A stretch of 64,000 nucleotides of DNA. Origin: Urophycis tenuis (lineage: Eukaryota; Chordata; Actinopteri; Gadiformes; Phycidae). The stretch is taken from positions 386,501 to 450,500 of the forward strand of contig JAXIVH010000044.1 in assembly GCA_036785325.1 (NCBI GenBank), given 5' to 3'. The position numbers and the translations under genes were made by a program. Shown here in pieces: positions 9,193 through 20,143 of this stretch (position 1 is its first letter; the number at the start of each line of letters is the position of its first letter). The notes under the pieces were generated by a model. The model ran no database searches and was not told where the DNA came from. It saw only the letters and a list, made by a program, of their open reading frames with translations.

Positions 9193-10771
9193 TTGGTATA
9201 AATGGGTGGAGTTCACTGGGAAACAGATTGATGCAGATAATTGCTATTTATGTAGTAAAAACCGTCAACGTGCATTATACGTAGTAAACTATGAACACGA
9301 CTGGGAAGAATGCAGAACCAGCGAGACACAGATCCAAGGAACAGAGGAAGAAGTGGCGGAAAAACTAGCTAACCTAAATAAGTTACGAGCAACAACGAGT
9401 ATATCCGCAGACAAGGATCAATATCATCACGAGTTGTGTCCACTACGATGTTTAATGTTTCTAGGAACAGAAAGGTTCACCCGATATTTGGCCCAAAAAC
9501 AATGGCCTGTGGGAATTATAATGAACAGGTGTATAGAAATGGACGTAACTCTGACCCACGAAGTAGGCAACGCAACACTTCCATTAGGAACAGATTTTAA
9601 TATAGAGGAAGGATTAGACTGTTATCAAAATGACCAAAAGCTCAACAAAGGCATTTATGTGGGTCGTGTGGAAGAAGCTAAGTGTAAAACAATCTGGAAT
9701 GTTGCCATGTATGACACCGACAAACACCCACCACATATGATAAAAAGTGATAAACATCCAACAGACCCTGCCCGAATTGCAGCGGAATCATTTATGGCGA
9801 ACATGTGGTGGGAAGGTGCATTACTAGAGCAGGATAAAGTAGTAGCAGACCATTTTTGGATCTGTGGAAGCAAAACTATTCGCGCCATACTACCTGAGCA
9901 GTGGTATGGAAGGTGTGCAAGAGTACGAGTTGTAACGGAAATTGTAATACTTCCAGCATTAGACAGGATTGTAAACAAGTCAGAGACAAATGGGTTAGAT
10001 AGACAAAAAAGAGGATACACACCGGATAAGGGAGTCAAAATTAATAAAATAGGACAACCCACAGGTATACCAAGCAGATTCAAGGCCAGGAACGAAGTAG
10101 CAGCAGGATTTGAAGCTATCCTGCCAATAATAGGACTAGTGAAAAACGCTGAATGGATTAACTACATTTATTATAATCAACAGCGGTTTATTAATTATAC
10201 GGATGACGCTCTTTCCGCCTTAGGTGAACAGTTGAAAGCCACAAGTGCTATGGCTTTGCAAAACAGGCAAGCACTAGATTGGCTCTTAGCGGAGAAGGGA
10301 GGAGTGTGTGAACTCATAGGCGAAATGTGTTGCACCTTTATCCCAAATAATACTGCGCCAAACGGAACGTTCACACTTGCCATGAATAAACTCAAAAGGC
10401 TAAGACAGGAGGTTAAAGACAATGCGGGATATGGGAAAGATTGGTTGGCATGGCTAGAATTGCGTATGGGAAAATGGGGAGCAATACTGGCTCAGCTAGG
10501 AGCAATTCTTTTGATTGTACTCACAATAATGGGATTGATTTTTTGTTGTTGTATTCCAGTACTAAGGTCCATGCTAGAATCTAGGCTAAATAAACAAATG
10601 CTTGTTACGTCCAAAGCCATAGGCATAGTTGAGGAGAAAAGAATAGCATGGGAGTATATTGGGAACAAACGCCAGAGTGCTTATGGTGATGATGAAGACA
10701 TGGACGGTGAGGAATTTAACCTGGCCTTAAGGAGGCTCACATGTGATCGTGCTAGTAACCTCTCCATGTGA
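9116..10771 (+). CDS. env: Env-like ORF of the endogenous retrovirus
   Basis: A 551-codon uninterrupted frame with retroviral envelope architecture. A cysteine-rich surface part is followed by a furin-type site RQKR (residues 296-299). The transmembrane part has an alanine/glutamine-rich heptad region and a CX6CC motif (Cys 398, Cys 405-406). A hydrophobic anchor lies at about 452-478, with a roughly 70-residue cytoplasmic tail. The family mediates membrane fusion. The N-terminus (MTEKKRIM...) is charged and has no visible signal peptide, so the native leader was probably lost in the gag-env deletion. Translation would need splicing or readthrough past the gag fragment it overlaps. Expression is unknown. 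Confidence 0.8.
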   Translation: MTEKKRIMGKNGDHTYTWTVQAIENSWYKWVEFTGKQIDADNCYLCSKNRQRALYVVNYEHDWEECRTSETQIQGTEEEVAEKLANLNKLRATTSISADKDQYHHELCPLRCLMFLGTERFTRYLAQKQWPVGIIMNRCIEMDVTLTHEVGNATLPLGTDFNIEEGLDCYQNDQKLNKGIYVGRVEEAKCKTIWNVAMYDTDKHPPHMIKSDKHPTDPARIAAESFMANMWWEGALLEQDKVVADHFWICGSKTIRAILPEQWYGRCARVRVVTEIVILPALDRIVNKSETNGLDRQKRGYTPDKGVKINKIGQPTGIPSRFKARNEVAAGFEAILPIIGLVKNAEWINYIYYNQQRFINYTDDALSALGEQLKATSAMALQNRQALDWLLAEKGGVCELIGEMCCTFIPNNTAPNGTFTLAMNKLKRLRQEVKDNAGYGKDWLAWLELRMGKWGAILAQLGAILLIVLTIMGLIFCCCIPVLRSMLESRLNKQMLVTSKAIGIVEEKRIAWEYIGNKRQSAYGDDEDMDGEEFNLALRRLTCDRASNLSM

Positions 10772-11680
10772 GTCACACCCTTGGTGAGCAGGATGAACAT
10801 TGAACTCATAACATAACCAGATGAAGCTGAAGCAACGACTACAATAATGCCCGAAACCACCCACGTTCATACAGCACACCAATACATGAAGATCATCTTG
10901 ACCATCCACGACAATGCATGCCGAAAGAATTGAGGTTTTATTTCTTATTTCTATGTCACATACTTCATTTAAGGATGACTTTCAATGCATGCTGAAAGTT
11001 TGTTTAATTTTGTGTAACGTATCTTTAAAATAATTATATGATGTTTGTCTAGGTCATAGTTCGTGGAGAGGCAGTGATGTAGAGGTTTTTTCACGACTTA
11101 TAGAGATAACCACACATGCAAGGCTCTACTTAAATAACCAGCTGCTGTTTACATTTATAACTAAACTTGTTAGGTTATGTGATTGACTATCTTGACTTGT
11201 AATATTTTCAAGATTCTTATGATGATAATTGTTGAATTAGCAAGTAATTTAGTAGTTTTTATATTCTTTGTGTTTTTTCTTTTTGATTTACCTGATATTC
11301 ATCTGTTTATCACATTGTCACCATTTCATAATATGCTCATTGATTGTTGAATGCTGAATTGAATTTTCATGTGATATGACGAGAAACAGTCCCACTGAAG
11401 GAGGTTTTTCCTACAAAAGATAGGTTTACTCCAGAAGGACTGAGGAGGTGCATGGGGATTTTTACTACATTCCTGTAATTGGGCTTTAGGACAGGGAAGT
11501 AGATGTTTATCCCAATGTACCTCGTGATGAAGGCCTGAGTCTCTGATGAGAGCCACATTTGATGGTCGGAGAACTTGAAGTCTGAATCACTCTATCACTA
11601 TGAAATGAGATTACAAGTTCACACTTATAAGACACTAATACAAAAGGTTGTAATATGTCATCATATTTTTTGGGACTCCC
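10772..11680 (+). other. 3' untranslated interior of the retrovirus
   Basis: AT-rich sequence between the env stop and the polypurine tract. I see no conserved domain and no ORF longer than background; the short minus-strand frames near 11326-11826 have no supporting features. Confidence 0.5.
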
Positions 11681-11691
11681 AAAGGGGGGAA
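11681..11691 (+). other. Polypurine tract
   Basis: AAAGGGGGGAA directly abuts the 3' LTR start TATGGT, as expected for the primer of plus-strand synthesis. Confidence 0.8.
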
Positions 11692-12465
11692 TATGGTAGA
11701 TATTAACCAGGCTAAAGCTAGTATAATCATTGGGTTGTCCATGCAAAGCATGAAATAAGTGTGGAAAGGAACAAAGGCGCACTCATTGAGCCCTTGGTTC
11801 AACCCAAGGTTCATCCTCTGGTTCACCCCATGTTATCCCTAAGGTGTTTGCCTAAATGATATGTGGTGAAGGGTCCCAACAGCAAAGGGAGGATGGGCTG
11901 ACTGTATGATATGTGGTGAGGGGTCCCAACAGTAAAGGGAGGATGGGCTGACTGTATGATATGTGGTGAGGGGTCCCAACAGTAAAGGGAGGATGGGCTG
12001 ACTGTATGATATGTGGTGAGGGGTCCCAACAGTAAAGGGAGGATGGGCTGACTGTATGATATGTGGTGAGGGGTCCCAACAGTAAAGGGAGGATGGGCTG
12101 ACTGTATGATATGTGGTGAGGGGTCCCAACAGTAAAGGGAGGATGGGCTGACTGTATGATATGTGGTGAGGGGTCCCAACAGTAAAGGGAGGATGGGCTG
12201 ACTGTATGATATGTGGTGAGGGGTCCCAACAGTAAAGGGAGGATGGGCCATTTATCTATAGCATGGAATGTTCAAGGTGATGACATCATGTATGGAAAAC
12301 AGGATAAAAAGGGGCACATAGGGGATGTGCGGGAGTTCTTTGTCAAACCAACTCAGATTTTGTTGTTGCTCCTACCAAGTGATAATAAAGTCTTTCTTGT
12401 CATTCAGACTGCGGCCTCCCAGAACCCTCTTACTTTTGTTAAGATATGTGCTCTTAGCCACCACA
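11692..12465 (+). repeat. 3' LTR of the endogenous retrovirus
   Basis: 774 bp. Matches the 5' LTR except for three fewer minisatellite units and about three substitutions (for example CCTACCAAG versus CCTAACAAG). AATAAA at 12384-12389. Followed by the CTAA duplication and resumption of the satellite. Confidence 0.88.
11852..12249. repeat. 50-bp minisatellite in 3' LTR, about 8 units
   Basis: Same unit as in the 5' LTR. Only the first unit carries the GAAGGG/CAGCAAAG variant, whereas two do in the 5' LTR, so units were gained or lost inside the block rather than at its end only. Confidence 0.95.
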
Positions 12466-12469
12466 CTAA

Positions 12470-14685
12470 GTATTTCAATGACCCATGAGTCAATATAGTC
12501 TTGCCATATGCTGTTGGAAAGCTTAGATTTCCTTGCTTAAAGTGAGCCCATCTCCGAGCAATTTGGTTGCTCACAGACAAAACTGCGTCAGGTTGACTGA
12601 AGTCTACCCAGCAGCTGAAAACATACCTTTAACGTTTCAATTAGGATCAATCTTTCCTTACAGAACACAAATTAATTAGCTTAGTATTTCAACGACCCTT
12701 TGGTGAATATAGTCTTGCCATCCACCGTAGGAAAGCTTAGATTTCACCGCTTAAAATGAGCCAATCTCCGAGCAATTTCGTTGCTCACAGACAAAACTGC
12801 GTCAGGTTGACTGAAGTCTACCCAACAGAAAAACATACCTTCAACGTTTCAATTAACATAAATCTTTCCTTACAGAACACAAATTAATTAGCTCAGTATT
12901 TCAACGACCCTTTGGTGGATATAGTCTTGCTATGCACCGTTGGAAAGCTTAGATATCCCCGCTTAAAATGAGCCCATCGCCGAGCAATTTGGTTGCTCAC
13001 AGACAAAACTGCGTCAGGTTGACTGAAGTCTACCCAGCAGCTAAAAACATACCTTCAACGATTCAATTAACATCAATTTTTCCTTACAGAACACAAACTA
13101 ATTAGCTTAGTATTTCAACGACCCTTTGGTGAATATAGTCTTGCCATACACCGTTGGAAAGCTTGGATTTCCCCGCTTAAAATGAGCCGATCCCCGAGCA
13201 ATTTGATTGCTCACAGACAAAACTTCGTCAGGTTGACTGAAGTCTACCCAGCAGCTAAAAACATACCTTCAACGTTTCAATTAACATCAATCTTTCCTTA
13301 CAGAACACAAATTAATTTCTTAGTATTTCAACGAACCATGAGTCAATATAGTCTTGCCATACGCCGTTGGAAAGCTTAGATTTCCCCGCTTAAAATGAGC
13401 CCATCCGCGAGCAGTCTGGTTGATCACAGACTAAACTGCGTCAGGTTGACTGAAGTCTACCCAGCAGCTAAAAACATACCTTCAACGTTTCAATTAACAT
13501 TAATCTTTCCTTACAGAACACAAATTAATTAGCTTAGTATTTCAACGACCCAAGAGTCAATATAGTCTTGCCATACGCCGTTGGAAAGCTTAGATTTCCC
13601 CGCTTAAAATGAGCCCATCCCTGAGCAGTCTGGTTGATCACAGACTAAACTGCATCAGGTTGACTGAAGTCTGCCCAGCAGCTAAAAACATACCTTCAAC
13701 GTTTCAATTAACATTAATCTTTCCTTACAGAACACAAATTAATTAGCTTAGTATTTCAACGACCCAAGAGTCAATATAGTCTTGCCATACGCCGTTGGAA
13801 AGCTTAGATTTCCCCGCTTAAAATGAGCCCATCCGCGAGCAGTCTGGTTGATCACAGACTAAACTGCGTCAGGTTGACTGAAGTGTACCCAGCAGCTAAA
13901 AACATACCTTCAACGTTTCAATTAACATCAATCTTTCCTTACAGAACACAAATTAATTAGCTTAGTATTTCAACGACCCATGAGTCAATATAGTCTTGCC
14001 ATACGCCGTTGGAAAGCTTAGATTTCCCCGCTTAAAATGAGCCCATCCGCGAGCAGTCTGTTTGATCACAGACTAAACTACGTCAGGTTGACTGAAGTCT
14101 ACCCAGCAGCTAAAAACATACCTTCAATGTTTCAATTAACATCAATCTTTCCTTACAGAACACAAATTAATTAGCTAAGTATTTCAACGACCCATGAGTC
14201 AATATAGTCTTGCCATACGCCGTTGGAAAGCTTAGATTTCCCCGCTTAAAATGAGCCCATCCACGAGCAGTCTGGTTGATGACAGACTAAACTGCGTCAG
14301 GTTGACTGAAGTCTACCCAGCAGCTAAAAACATACCTTCAACGTTTCAATTAACATTAATCTTTCCTTACAGAACACAAATTAATTAGCTCAGTATTTCA
14401 ACGACCCTTTGGTGAATATAGTCTTGCCATACGCCGTTGGAAAGCTTAGATTTCCCCGCTCATAATGAGCCCATCCCCGAACAATTTGGTTGCTCACAGA
14501 AAAAACTGCGTCAGGTTGACTGAAGTCTACACAGCAGCTAAAAACATACCTTCAACGTTTCAATTAAGATCAATCTTTCAATAAAGAACACAAATTAATT
14601 AGCTTAGTATTTCAACGACCCATGAGTCAATATAGTCTTGCCATACGCCGTTGGAAAGCCTAGATTTCCCCGCTTAAAATGAGCC
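12470..14685. repeat. 214-bp satellite, block 4
   Basis: About 10.4 monomers. The first four are more diverged (AGTGAGCCC, CCACCGTAGG, a short AACAGAAAAAC). Later ones are nearly uniform 'GCGAGCAGTCTGGTTGATC' types. Confidence 0.93.
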
Positions 14686-14747
14686 CAAAATGTATCATTG
14701 AAGCCATCATTGAGACTTTTCTTTTACAATTATACCGCATGAACATG
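14686..14747. repeat. Composite module copy 3, left piece
   Basis: Type A opening, AAAATGTATCATTG to ACCGCATGAACATG, cut by the L2 insertion. The last nine bases, ATGAACATG (14739-14747), recur at 18641-18649. Confidence 0.9.
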
Positions 14748-17700
14748 AGAGACCGTGTCCGTGTCTGTGTTCGTGTTGTCCTGCTGTTTTTCGTACCTCT
14801 CCAGTCCTCCCTACATTTCCGCAGCTCCGCTCGCACTCATCCGTTTCCCTCATCTGTTTCCTCATACACGGATTACTAGCCACGTTAGCCACGTTAGCCA
14901 GCTAGCTAACAGCTGGCTGAACCCCACCACCGCTGGACCCATCTGCCTCTCCGCTTAGAGTGTGTGACCGCTCGCCCTGGACTCGGGTGAGTACGTTTGC
15001 GTGTTTGTGGTGGTGATTGTGCCAACCCGGACCGACCCGCTGCGTCCCTCACTGACGGCCCAGCTGTTTGGCTATTCGGCCGGCGTTTTCGGGGGGGAGT
15101 CTCCACTCCCTGCCAGCTCGTCCGCCGTGGCCTAGCTGTGTGCCGTCATGGCACAGCGGGGCTTGCCGGCCGCGCGGGTACGGTCTGGGGAAGCCAACAC
15201 CACTCACTTCACCACCGTCTACACCCGGTCCACCGCTCCCTCCACACTTCCCACTGCCTACCAGCTTTTAGCTAATCAGCTACTTGCCATCACTACTACA
15301 CTACCTGGACTACTCTCAGCTGCTGCCACGTCTCATCTCCTCCTTGGACTATCACTTCTGCTACTCCAGGCTCCTTCTCCACCTACTTCCCGTCCACTCA
15401 TCTATTCTGCTGCTGACCTTCACCGTCTCAACAACAACCACCGCCTCCCTGCTGCTGCTGCCACCACTGCTAGCAAAGCTGGGATCCTTCGCCGTCGCCG
15501 CTACATCCACCGTGGCTCTGGTTCCTCTTCCTCTCTCAATCGACACTTCCCCGATGGTTCTCCCATCCCCTCACTCTGGTCTGCTCCTCGCCCCCCCGTC
15601 ACGTACTGTCAACCTCAACAACCTTTGTTTCCCCCCGCCCGCTCCCCCATCCATCTCCCTCGCACTGCTGAACTGTCGCTCCCTCTCCAATAAATCACCT
15701 GTTATTTCTGAACTGCTACTGGACAACAACATCGACTTGCTTTTCCTCTGTGAAACATGGCAACAGCCCCTGGAATTCTACGCTCTCAACCAAGCCACTC
15801 CCTCCAACTACAGTTACATCGCCAAGCCCCGCCTCTCCGGGCGAGGGGGAGGTGTTGCCGTTCTTCATAAACAATCACTACACATCACTGAACTGAACCT
15901 CAACCTCCCACCTATCCTATCCTTTGAATATCTTGCCTTCTCCCTCCCCAACTCCATTACCTCTGTTCTCATTTACCGCCCCCCTAAGCCACACCCATCT
16001 TTTCTCTCAGAACTCTCGGAACTCCTCACCATTGTATCCGCTCTTTCCCCCCGCCTCCTACTCACCGGTGACTTCAACATCCACATCGACCAGCCCAACG
16101 CTCCACTGACATCTGACTTCCTCTCTCTTCTGGACTGTTTTCATCTCACCCAACACATCAACTTCCCCACTCACACCAAGGGCCACACCCTGGACATTGT
16201 CTGCTCCTCCTTCCCACTCATAACCAACCCCCATCCTCTCCCCTTCCCACTCTCTGATCATCTCTGTATCCTCTTCACAGCCCCTCTACCCTCACCCCAT
16301 AACCCCCACAAACGCACCATCTCCTACCGCAACCTCAAAGCAGTAAACCCACTCACGTTCTCCCAGCTCATATCCTCTGCCCTTCCCCTTGATTCTGCAC
16401 CCTCTTCCCCCGACGACTACGCCATCATGCTCAACATCATCCTCTCTGACTCCCTTGACTCCCTAGCCCCCTGGAAAACTTCCTCTGTCTCATTCACCAA
16501 CTCTGCCCCCTGGTACACCCCGGAACTCCGCACCATGAAACAAACCGGCCGCCAACTTGAACGTCTCTACAAACGAACCCACCTCACCGTTCACGCCGAA
16601 GCTCTCAAACTACACACTTCCTCCTATCGTGACGCTCTCCATGCTGCCAAATCCGCCCACTACTCATCCCTCATCAATAGCACCAACCGGAACCCCCGCA
16701 TCCTGTTCTCCACTGTCAACAAACTGCTCCAACCACCGGCCACCAATCTATCCTCCTCCCCGGACCTCTGCAACTCTTTCCTCCTTGCCTTCAATAACAA
16801 AATCTCCGAAATCAACAGCTCTCTGACCGCCACCATCAGCAACTCCCCCTCCACCACCTCTCCTCCCCTACCACTCCCGCCCCCCCTCCCTGACCTCCCC
16901 CCCTTCCCTCCTCTCACTGCTTTCTCCCCTGTCGACTCCTCCTACATCCTGGACATCATAACCGCATCCAAGACAACCACCTGCTCCCTCGACCCCCTCC
17001 CAACGACCCTAACCAAGGCCTGCCTCCCTGTCCTCCTCCCTCACCTCACCACCCTCTTCAACCAGTCCTTGTCCCTTGGTCACTTCCCCACGGTCTACAA
17101 ACTCGCCTCCATCACCCCTATCCTCAAAAAGCCCACCCTGGACCCAGCCAACCTCTCCAACTACCGCCCCATCTCCAACCTCCCATTCCTCTCCAAAACC
17201 CTGGAACGCATCGTTGCCGCTCAATTACATACCCACCTCCAGTCCAACAATCTCTACGAACCCCTCCAGTCTGGATTCCGCCCGCATCACAGCACCGAAA
17301 CCACCCTTGTCAAAGTCATCAACGACCTCCTCACCTCTGCAGACTGCGGTGCCCTCAACATCCTGATATTACTAGACCTCAGCGCAGCCTTTGACACTAT
17401 AAAGCATCCCATCCTCCTTCAAAGGCTGCGCCATCTCGGTGTTGAGGGCACCGCACACGACTGGCTCACCTCCTACCTCACCAACAGGCAACAGTTCGTT
17501 TCCCTCACCGGCCACACTTCCTCCCTCTCTCCAGTCACGCAGGGGGTCCCTCAAGGCTCAGTCCTCGGACCCCTCCTCTTCATCTGCTACCTTTTCCCCC
17601 TTGGTCACATCATCCGCAAACTCAACCTGGACTTCCACTGCTACGCCGACGACACCCAGATCTACATTAGCACCAAACCCACCCAAAACCCTCCCCTCAC

Positions 17701-18640
17701 CCACATCGAAACCTGCATCTCGACAATAAAATCCTGGCTGGCACACAACTTTCTCAAACTCAACAGTGACAAAACTGAGCTCCTCCTCATAGGCACCAAA
17801 TCCACCCTCAAAAACACTGGACCCATCTCACTTGTCATCGACACCTCGACCATCACTCCCTCCCCCCTGGCACGCAATCTTGGTGTTATCCTGGACCCCA
17901 CCCTCTCCTTTGATCCTCATGTCCGCTCCACTGTCAAGACCTCCTACTTCCACCTCCGCCGCATCGCCAAAATCCGACACTGCCTCTCTCCCCCTGCTGC
18001 CGAATCCCTCATTCACGCCTTCATCTCTTCCCGTCTCGACTACTGCAACTCCCTCCTCACTGGCATCTCTTCACGTTCCCTCCATAAACTCCAACTGGTC
18101 CAAAACTCTGCTGCCCGCCTCCTTACCCACACCCGGTCCCGCCAACACATCACTCCTGTTCTCCACTCTCTCCACTGGCTCCCCATCAAACAGCGCATCA
18201 ACTTCAAGATTCTCCTCCTCACCTTCAAGGCCCTCCACCACCTGGCTCCCCCCTACCTGTCTGACCTCCTCATCCCCCACCGCCCCACCCGTGCCCTCCG
18301 ATCCTCCTCCACTCTCTCACTGACAGTACCACCATCCAAGCTCAAATCCTTCGGCGACAGAGCCTTCTCCCGAACTGCACCGCGACTCTGGAACTCTCTC
18401 CCCCAACCTGTCCGCGACTCACCCTCACTCTCCACATTCAAGTCCCGTCTGAAAACTTACCTTTTCTCCCAAGCTTTTGACCTCCCCTATCCATAACCAT
18501 AACCAGTTTCTTGTCTTCCACCCCACCACCCTGCTCGTTGTCTTGTTGTCCCCCCCCCCCCCTCTGTATGTACACTTGTAAGCGTCTTTGGGTTTTTGAA
18601 AAGCGCTATACAAATTCAATGAATTATTATTATTATTATT
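14748..18640 (+). mobile_element. Full-length L2-type LINE
   Basis: 3,893 bp between perfect 9-bp duplications ATGAACATG. A GC-rich 5' region precedes one long ORF with endonuclease and RT. The 3' end has the L2-typical GAAAAGCGCTATACAAATTC motif followed by (ATT)n. Nothing appears truncated. The perfect duplication and intact ORF mark it as recent. It splits composite 3. Confidence 0.92.
15284..18496 (+). CDS. L2-type endonuclease/reverse transcriptase, intact ORF
   Basis: 1070 codons. Residues 1-120 are a Leu/Ser/Pro-rich region of doubtful coding value; the start could lie further in. The endonuclease domain runs from about 124 (LALLNCRSLSNK) and includes CETW near 156 and TGDFNIHID near 259. 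RT spans about 610-860 with NYRPISNLP near 625, LDLSAAFDT near 698, QGVPQGSVLGP and the catalytic YADD near 785. The C-terminal segment ends in a TFKSRLKTYLFSQAF-type motif common to L2/CR1-like elements. No stop or frameshift from endonuclease to end. The enzyme nicks genomic DNA and copies its own RNA at the nick. Confidence 0.9.
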   Translation: MPSLLHYLDYSQLLPRLISSLDYHFCYSRLLLHLLPVHSSILLLTFTVSTTTTASLLLLPPLLAKLGSFAVAATSTVALVPLPLSIDTSPMVLPSPHSGLLLAPPSRTVNLNNLCFPPPAPPSISLALLNCRSLSNKSPVISELLLDNNIDLLFLCETWQQPLEFYALNQATPSNYSYIAKPRLSGRGGGVAVLHKQSLHITELNLNLPPILSFEYLAFSLPNSITSVLIYRPPKPHPSFLSELSELLTIVSALSPRLLLTGDFNIHIDQPNAPLTSDFLSLLDCFHLTQHINFPTHTKGHTLDIVCSSFPLITNPHPLPFPLSDHLCILFTAPLPSPHNPHKRTISYRNLKAVNPLTFSQLISSALPLDSAPSSPDDYAIMLNIILSDSLDSLAPWKTSSVSFTNSAPWYTPELRTMKQTGRQLERLYKRTHLTVHAEALKLHTSSYRDALHAAKSAHYSSLINSTNRNPRILFSTVNKLLQPPATNLSSSPDLCNSFLLAFNNKISEINSSLTATISNSPSTTSPPLPLPPPLPDLPPFPPLTAFSPVDSSYILDIITASKTTTCSLDPLPTTLTKACLPVLLPHLTTLFNQSLSLGHFPTVYKLASITPILKKPTLDPANLSNYRPISNLPFLSKTLERIVAAQLHTHLQSNNLYEPLQSGFRPHHSTETTLVKVINDLLTSADCGALNILILLDLSAAFDTIKHPILLQRLRHLGVEGTAHDWLTSYLTNRQQFVSLTGHTSSLSPVTQGVPQGSVLGPLLFICYLFPLGHIIRKLNLDFHCYADDTQIYISTKPTQNPPLTHIETCISTIKSWLAHNFLKLNSDKTELLLIGTKSTLKNTGPISLVIDTSTITPSPLARNLGVILDPTLSFDPHVRSTVKTSYFHLRRIAKIRHCLSPPAAESLIHAFISSRLDYCNSLLTGISSRSLHKLQLVQNSAARLLTHTRSRQHITPVLHSLHWLPIKQRINFKILLLTFKALHHLAPPYLSDLLIPHRPTRALRSSSTLSLTVPPSKLKSFGDRAFSRTAPRLWNSLPQPVRDSPSLSTFKSRLKTYLFSQAFDLPYP

Positions 18641-19395
18641 ATGAACATGGGTCTGCAATAAAGCTTTATATATATTTATGTGTGTGTGTGTGTGTTTTAA
18701 TCACTTACTTGGAACGGCATGATCCCACATCGCTGTGAAGGGACGGCGTTAACGAGGTGGGCGTGCAACCCCTCGAGAGAGTTGCTGCCTCGCCGGCACT
18801 TGTACTTGTTCAGCCGTATGCCGTTTTTCACAACCACCTTCACAGAGACATACAGCTGTATGCCAGGGGGGTCCTGTAACACACAACCTATTGCAAGGTC
18901 CTCATTTATGCTGGTGTCATTTTGAAATGTTACCATATACAAGTTTGAATGGTTTTGACACACGATGACTGCAGAGACAGCTGCAGGATGGCCCTAGATG
19001 CAGGACAGAGGGGGCCTGTGGCTGTGCGGGGAGGACCAGCGGTATGGGTGCTGCCGACACAGGGGGCGGGCAGGCCACAGGCTGACGCAGCAGGAGGCCT
19101 CGGCTGGAGGCGGGTGGGCGCAGGAGGCTTCGGCCGGGTGGAGGACGACAACGCAGTGGGCTGAAAGGGCCGGTTGGTGGAAGTCACAGGCTCTGGCTCA
19201 TCAACAAATAATCTGGAAATATAAAATACACATGTGATCAGTATTGACATTGATATCTTTTATAAGAACACTGTTCATATTGTTTACACTTTTTATACAA
19301 CTGTTTATACAATGTCCATACTGTTTATTTATTAATGTTTATCACTGACAATAAAGGTGACTTGGTATGACTTGTGTGCTATTTTCTTTCCACAG
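18641..19395. repeat. Composite module copy 3, right piece (type A)
   Basis: Resumes at ATGAACATGGGTCTGC and continues to the plus-strand CCACAG at 19395. The minus-strand 88-codon tail of the exon-like segment is open (18963-18697). Confidence 0.88.
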
Positions 19396-20143
19396 TCAAC
19401 AGAACACACATGAATCAGCTTATTATTTCGACGACCCGTGGGCAAATATAGTCATGCCATACGCCGTTGGAAAGCTTAGATTTCTCCGCTTAAAATGAGC
19501 CCATCCCCGAGCAATTTGGTTGCTCACAGACAAAACTGCGTCAGGTTGACTGAAGTCTGCCCAGCAGCTAAAAACATACCTTCAACGTTTCAATTAAGAT
19601 CAATCTTTCCTAACAGAACAAAAATTAATTAGCTTAGTATTTCAACGACCCATTATCAATATAGTCTTGCCATACGCCGTTGGAAAGCTTAGATTTCGCC
19701 GCTTAAAATGAGCCCATCCCTGAGCAATCTGGTTGATCACAGACTAAACTGCGTCAGGTTGACTGAAGTCTACCCAGCAGCTAAAAACATACCTTCAACG
19801 TTTCAATTAACATTAATCTTTCCTTACAGAACACAAATTAATTAGCTTAGTATTTCAACGACCCTTTGGTGAATATAGTCTTGCCATACACCGTTGGAAA
19901 GTTTAGATTTCCCCGCTCATAATGAGCCCATCCCCGAACAATTTGGTTGCTCACAGAAAAAACTGCGTCAGGTTGACTGAAGTCTACCCAGCAGCTAAAA
20001 ACATACCTTCAACGTTTCAATTAAGATCAATCTTTCAATAAAGAACAAAAATTAATTAGCTTAGTATTTCATCGACCCATGAGTCAATATAGTCTTGCCA
20101 TACGCCGTTGGAAAGCCTAGATTTCCCCGCTTAAAATGAGCCC
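19396..20143. repeat. 214-bp satellite, block 5
   Basis: 3.5 monomers. From about 19625 onward it forms the left part of the 2,197-bp tandem duplication; the marker CCATTATCAATATAG at 19650 recurs at 21847. Confidence 0.93.

Larger units (their letters stand above)
5751..12465 (+). mobile_element. Endogenous retrovirus, pol-deleted, with two LTRs
   Basis: Two direct LTRs (924 and 774 bp) enclose a 5-kb interior. CTAA flanks both ends (5747-5750 and 12466-12469), a 4-bp duplication as in gammaretrovirus-like insertions. LTR ends are TATGGT and ACCACA, near-inverted. A primer-binding site follows the 5' LTR and a polypurine tract precedes the 3' LTR. The interior holds a 2-kb non-coding leader, a gag N-terminal fragment and a long env-like ORF; no protease, RT or integrase sequence is present. 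Outside the minisatellite I count three LTR mismatches by eye, so the insertion is fairly young. It could spread only with proteins supplied by a relative. Confidence 0.85.

Noticed and set aside
9116..9220. Signal peptide at the start of the env-like ORF
   Set aside because: The first 30 residues are charged with no hydrophobic core; the leader was probably deleted.
15284..15640. Residues 1-120 of the L2 ORF as a separate ORF1 protein
   Set aside because: The region is Leu/Ser/Pro-rich with overlapping open frames and no zinc knuckle or coiled coil; it may be 5' UTR read in frame.
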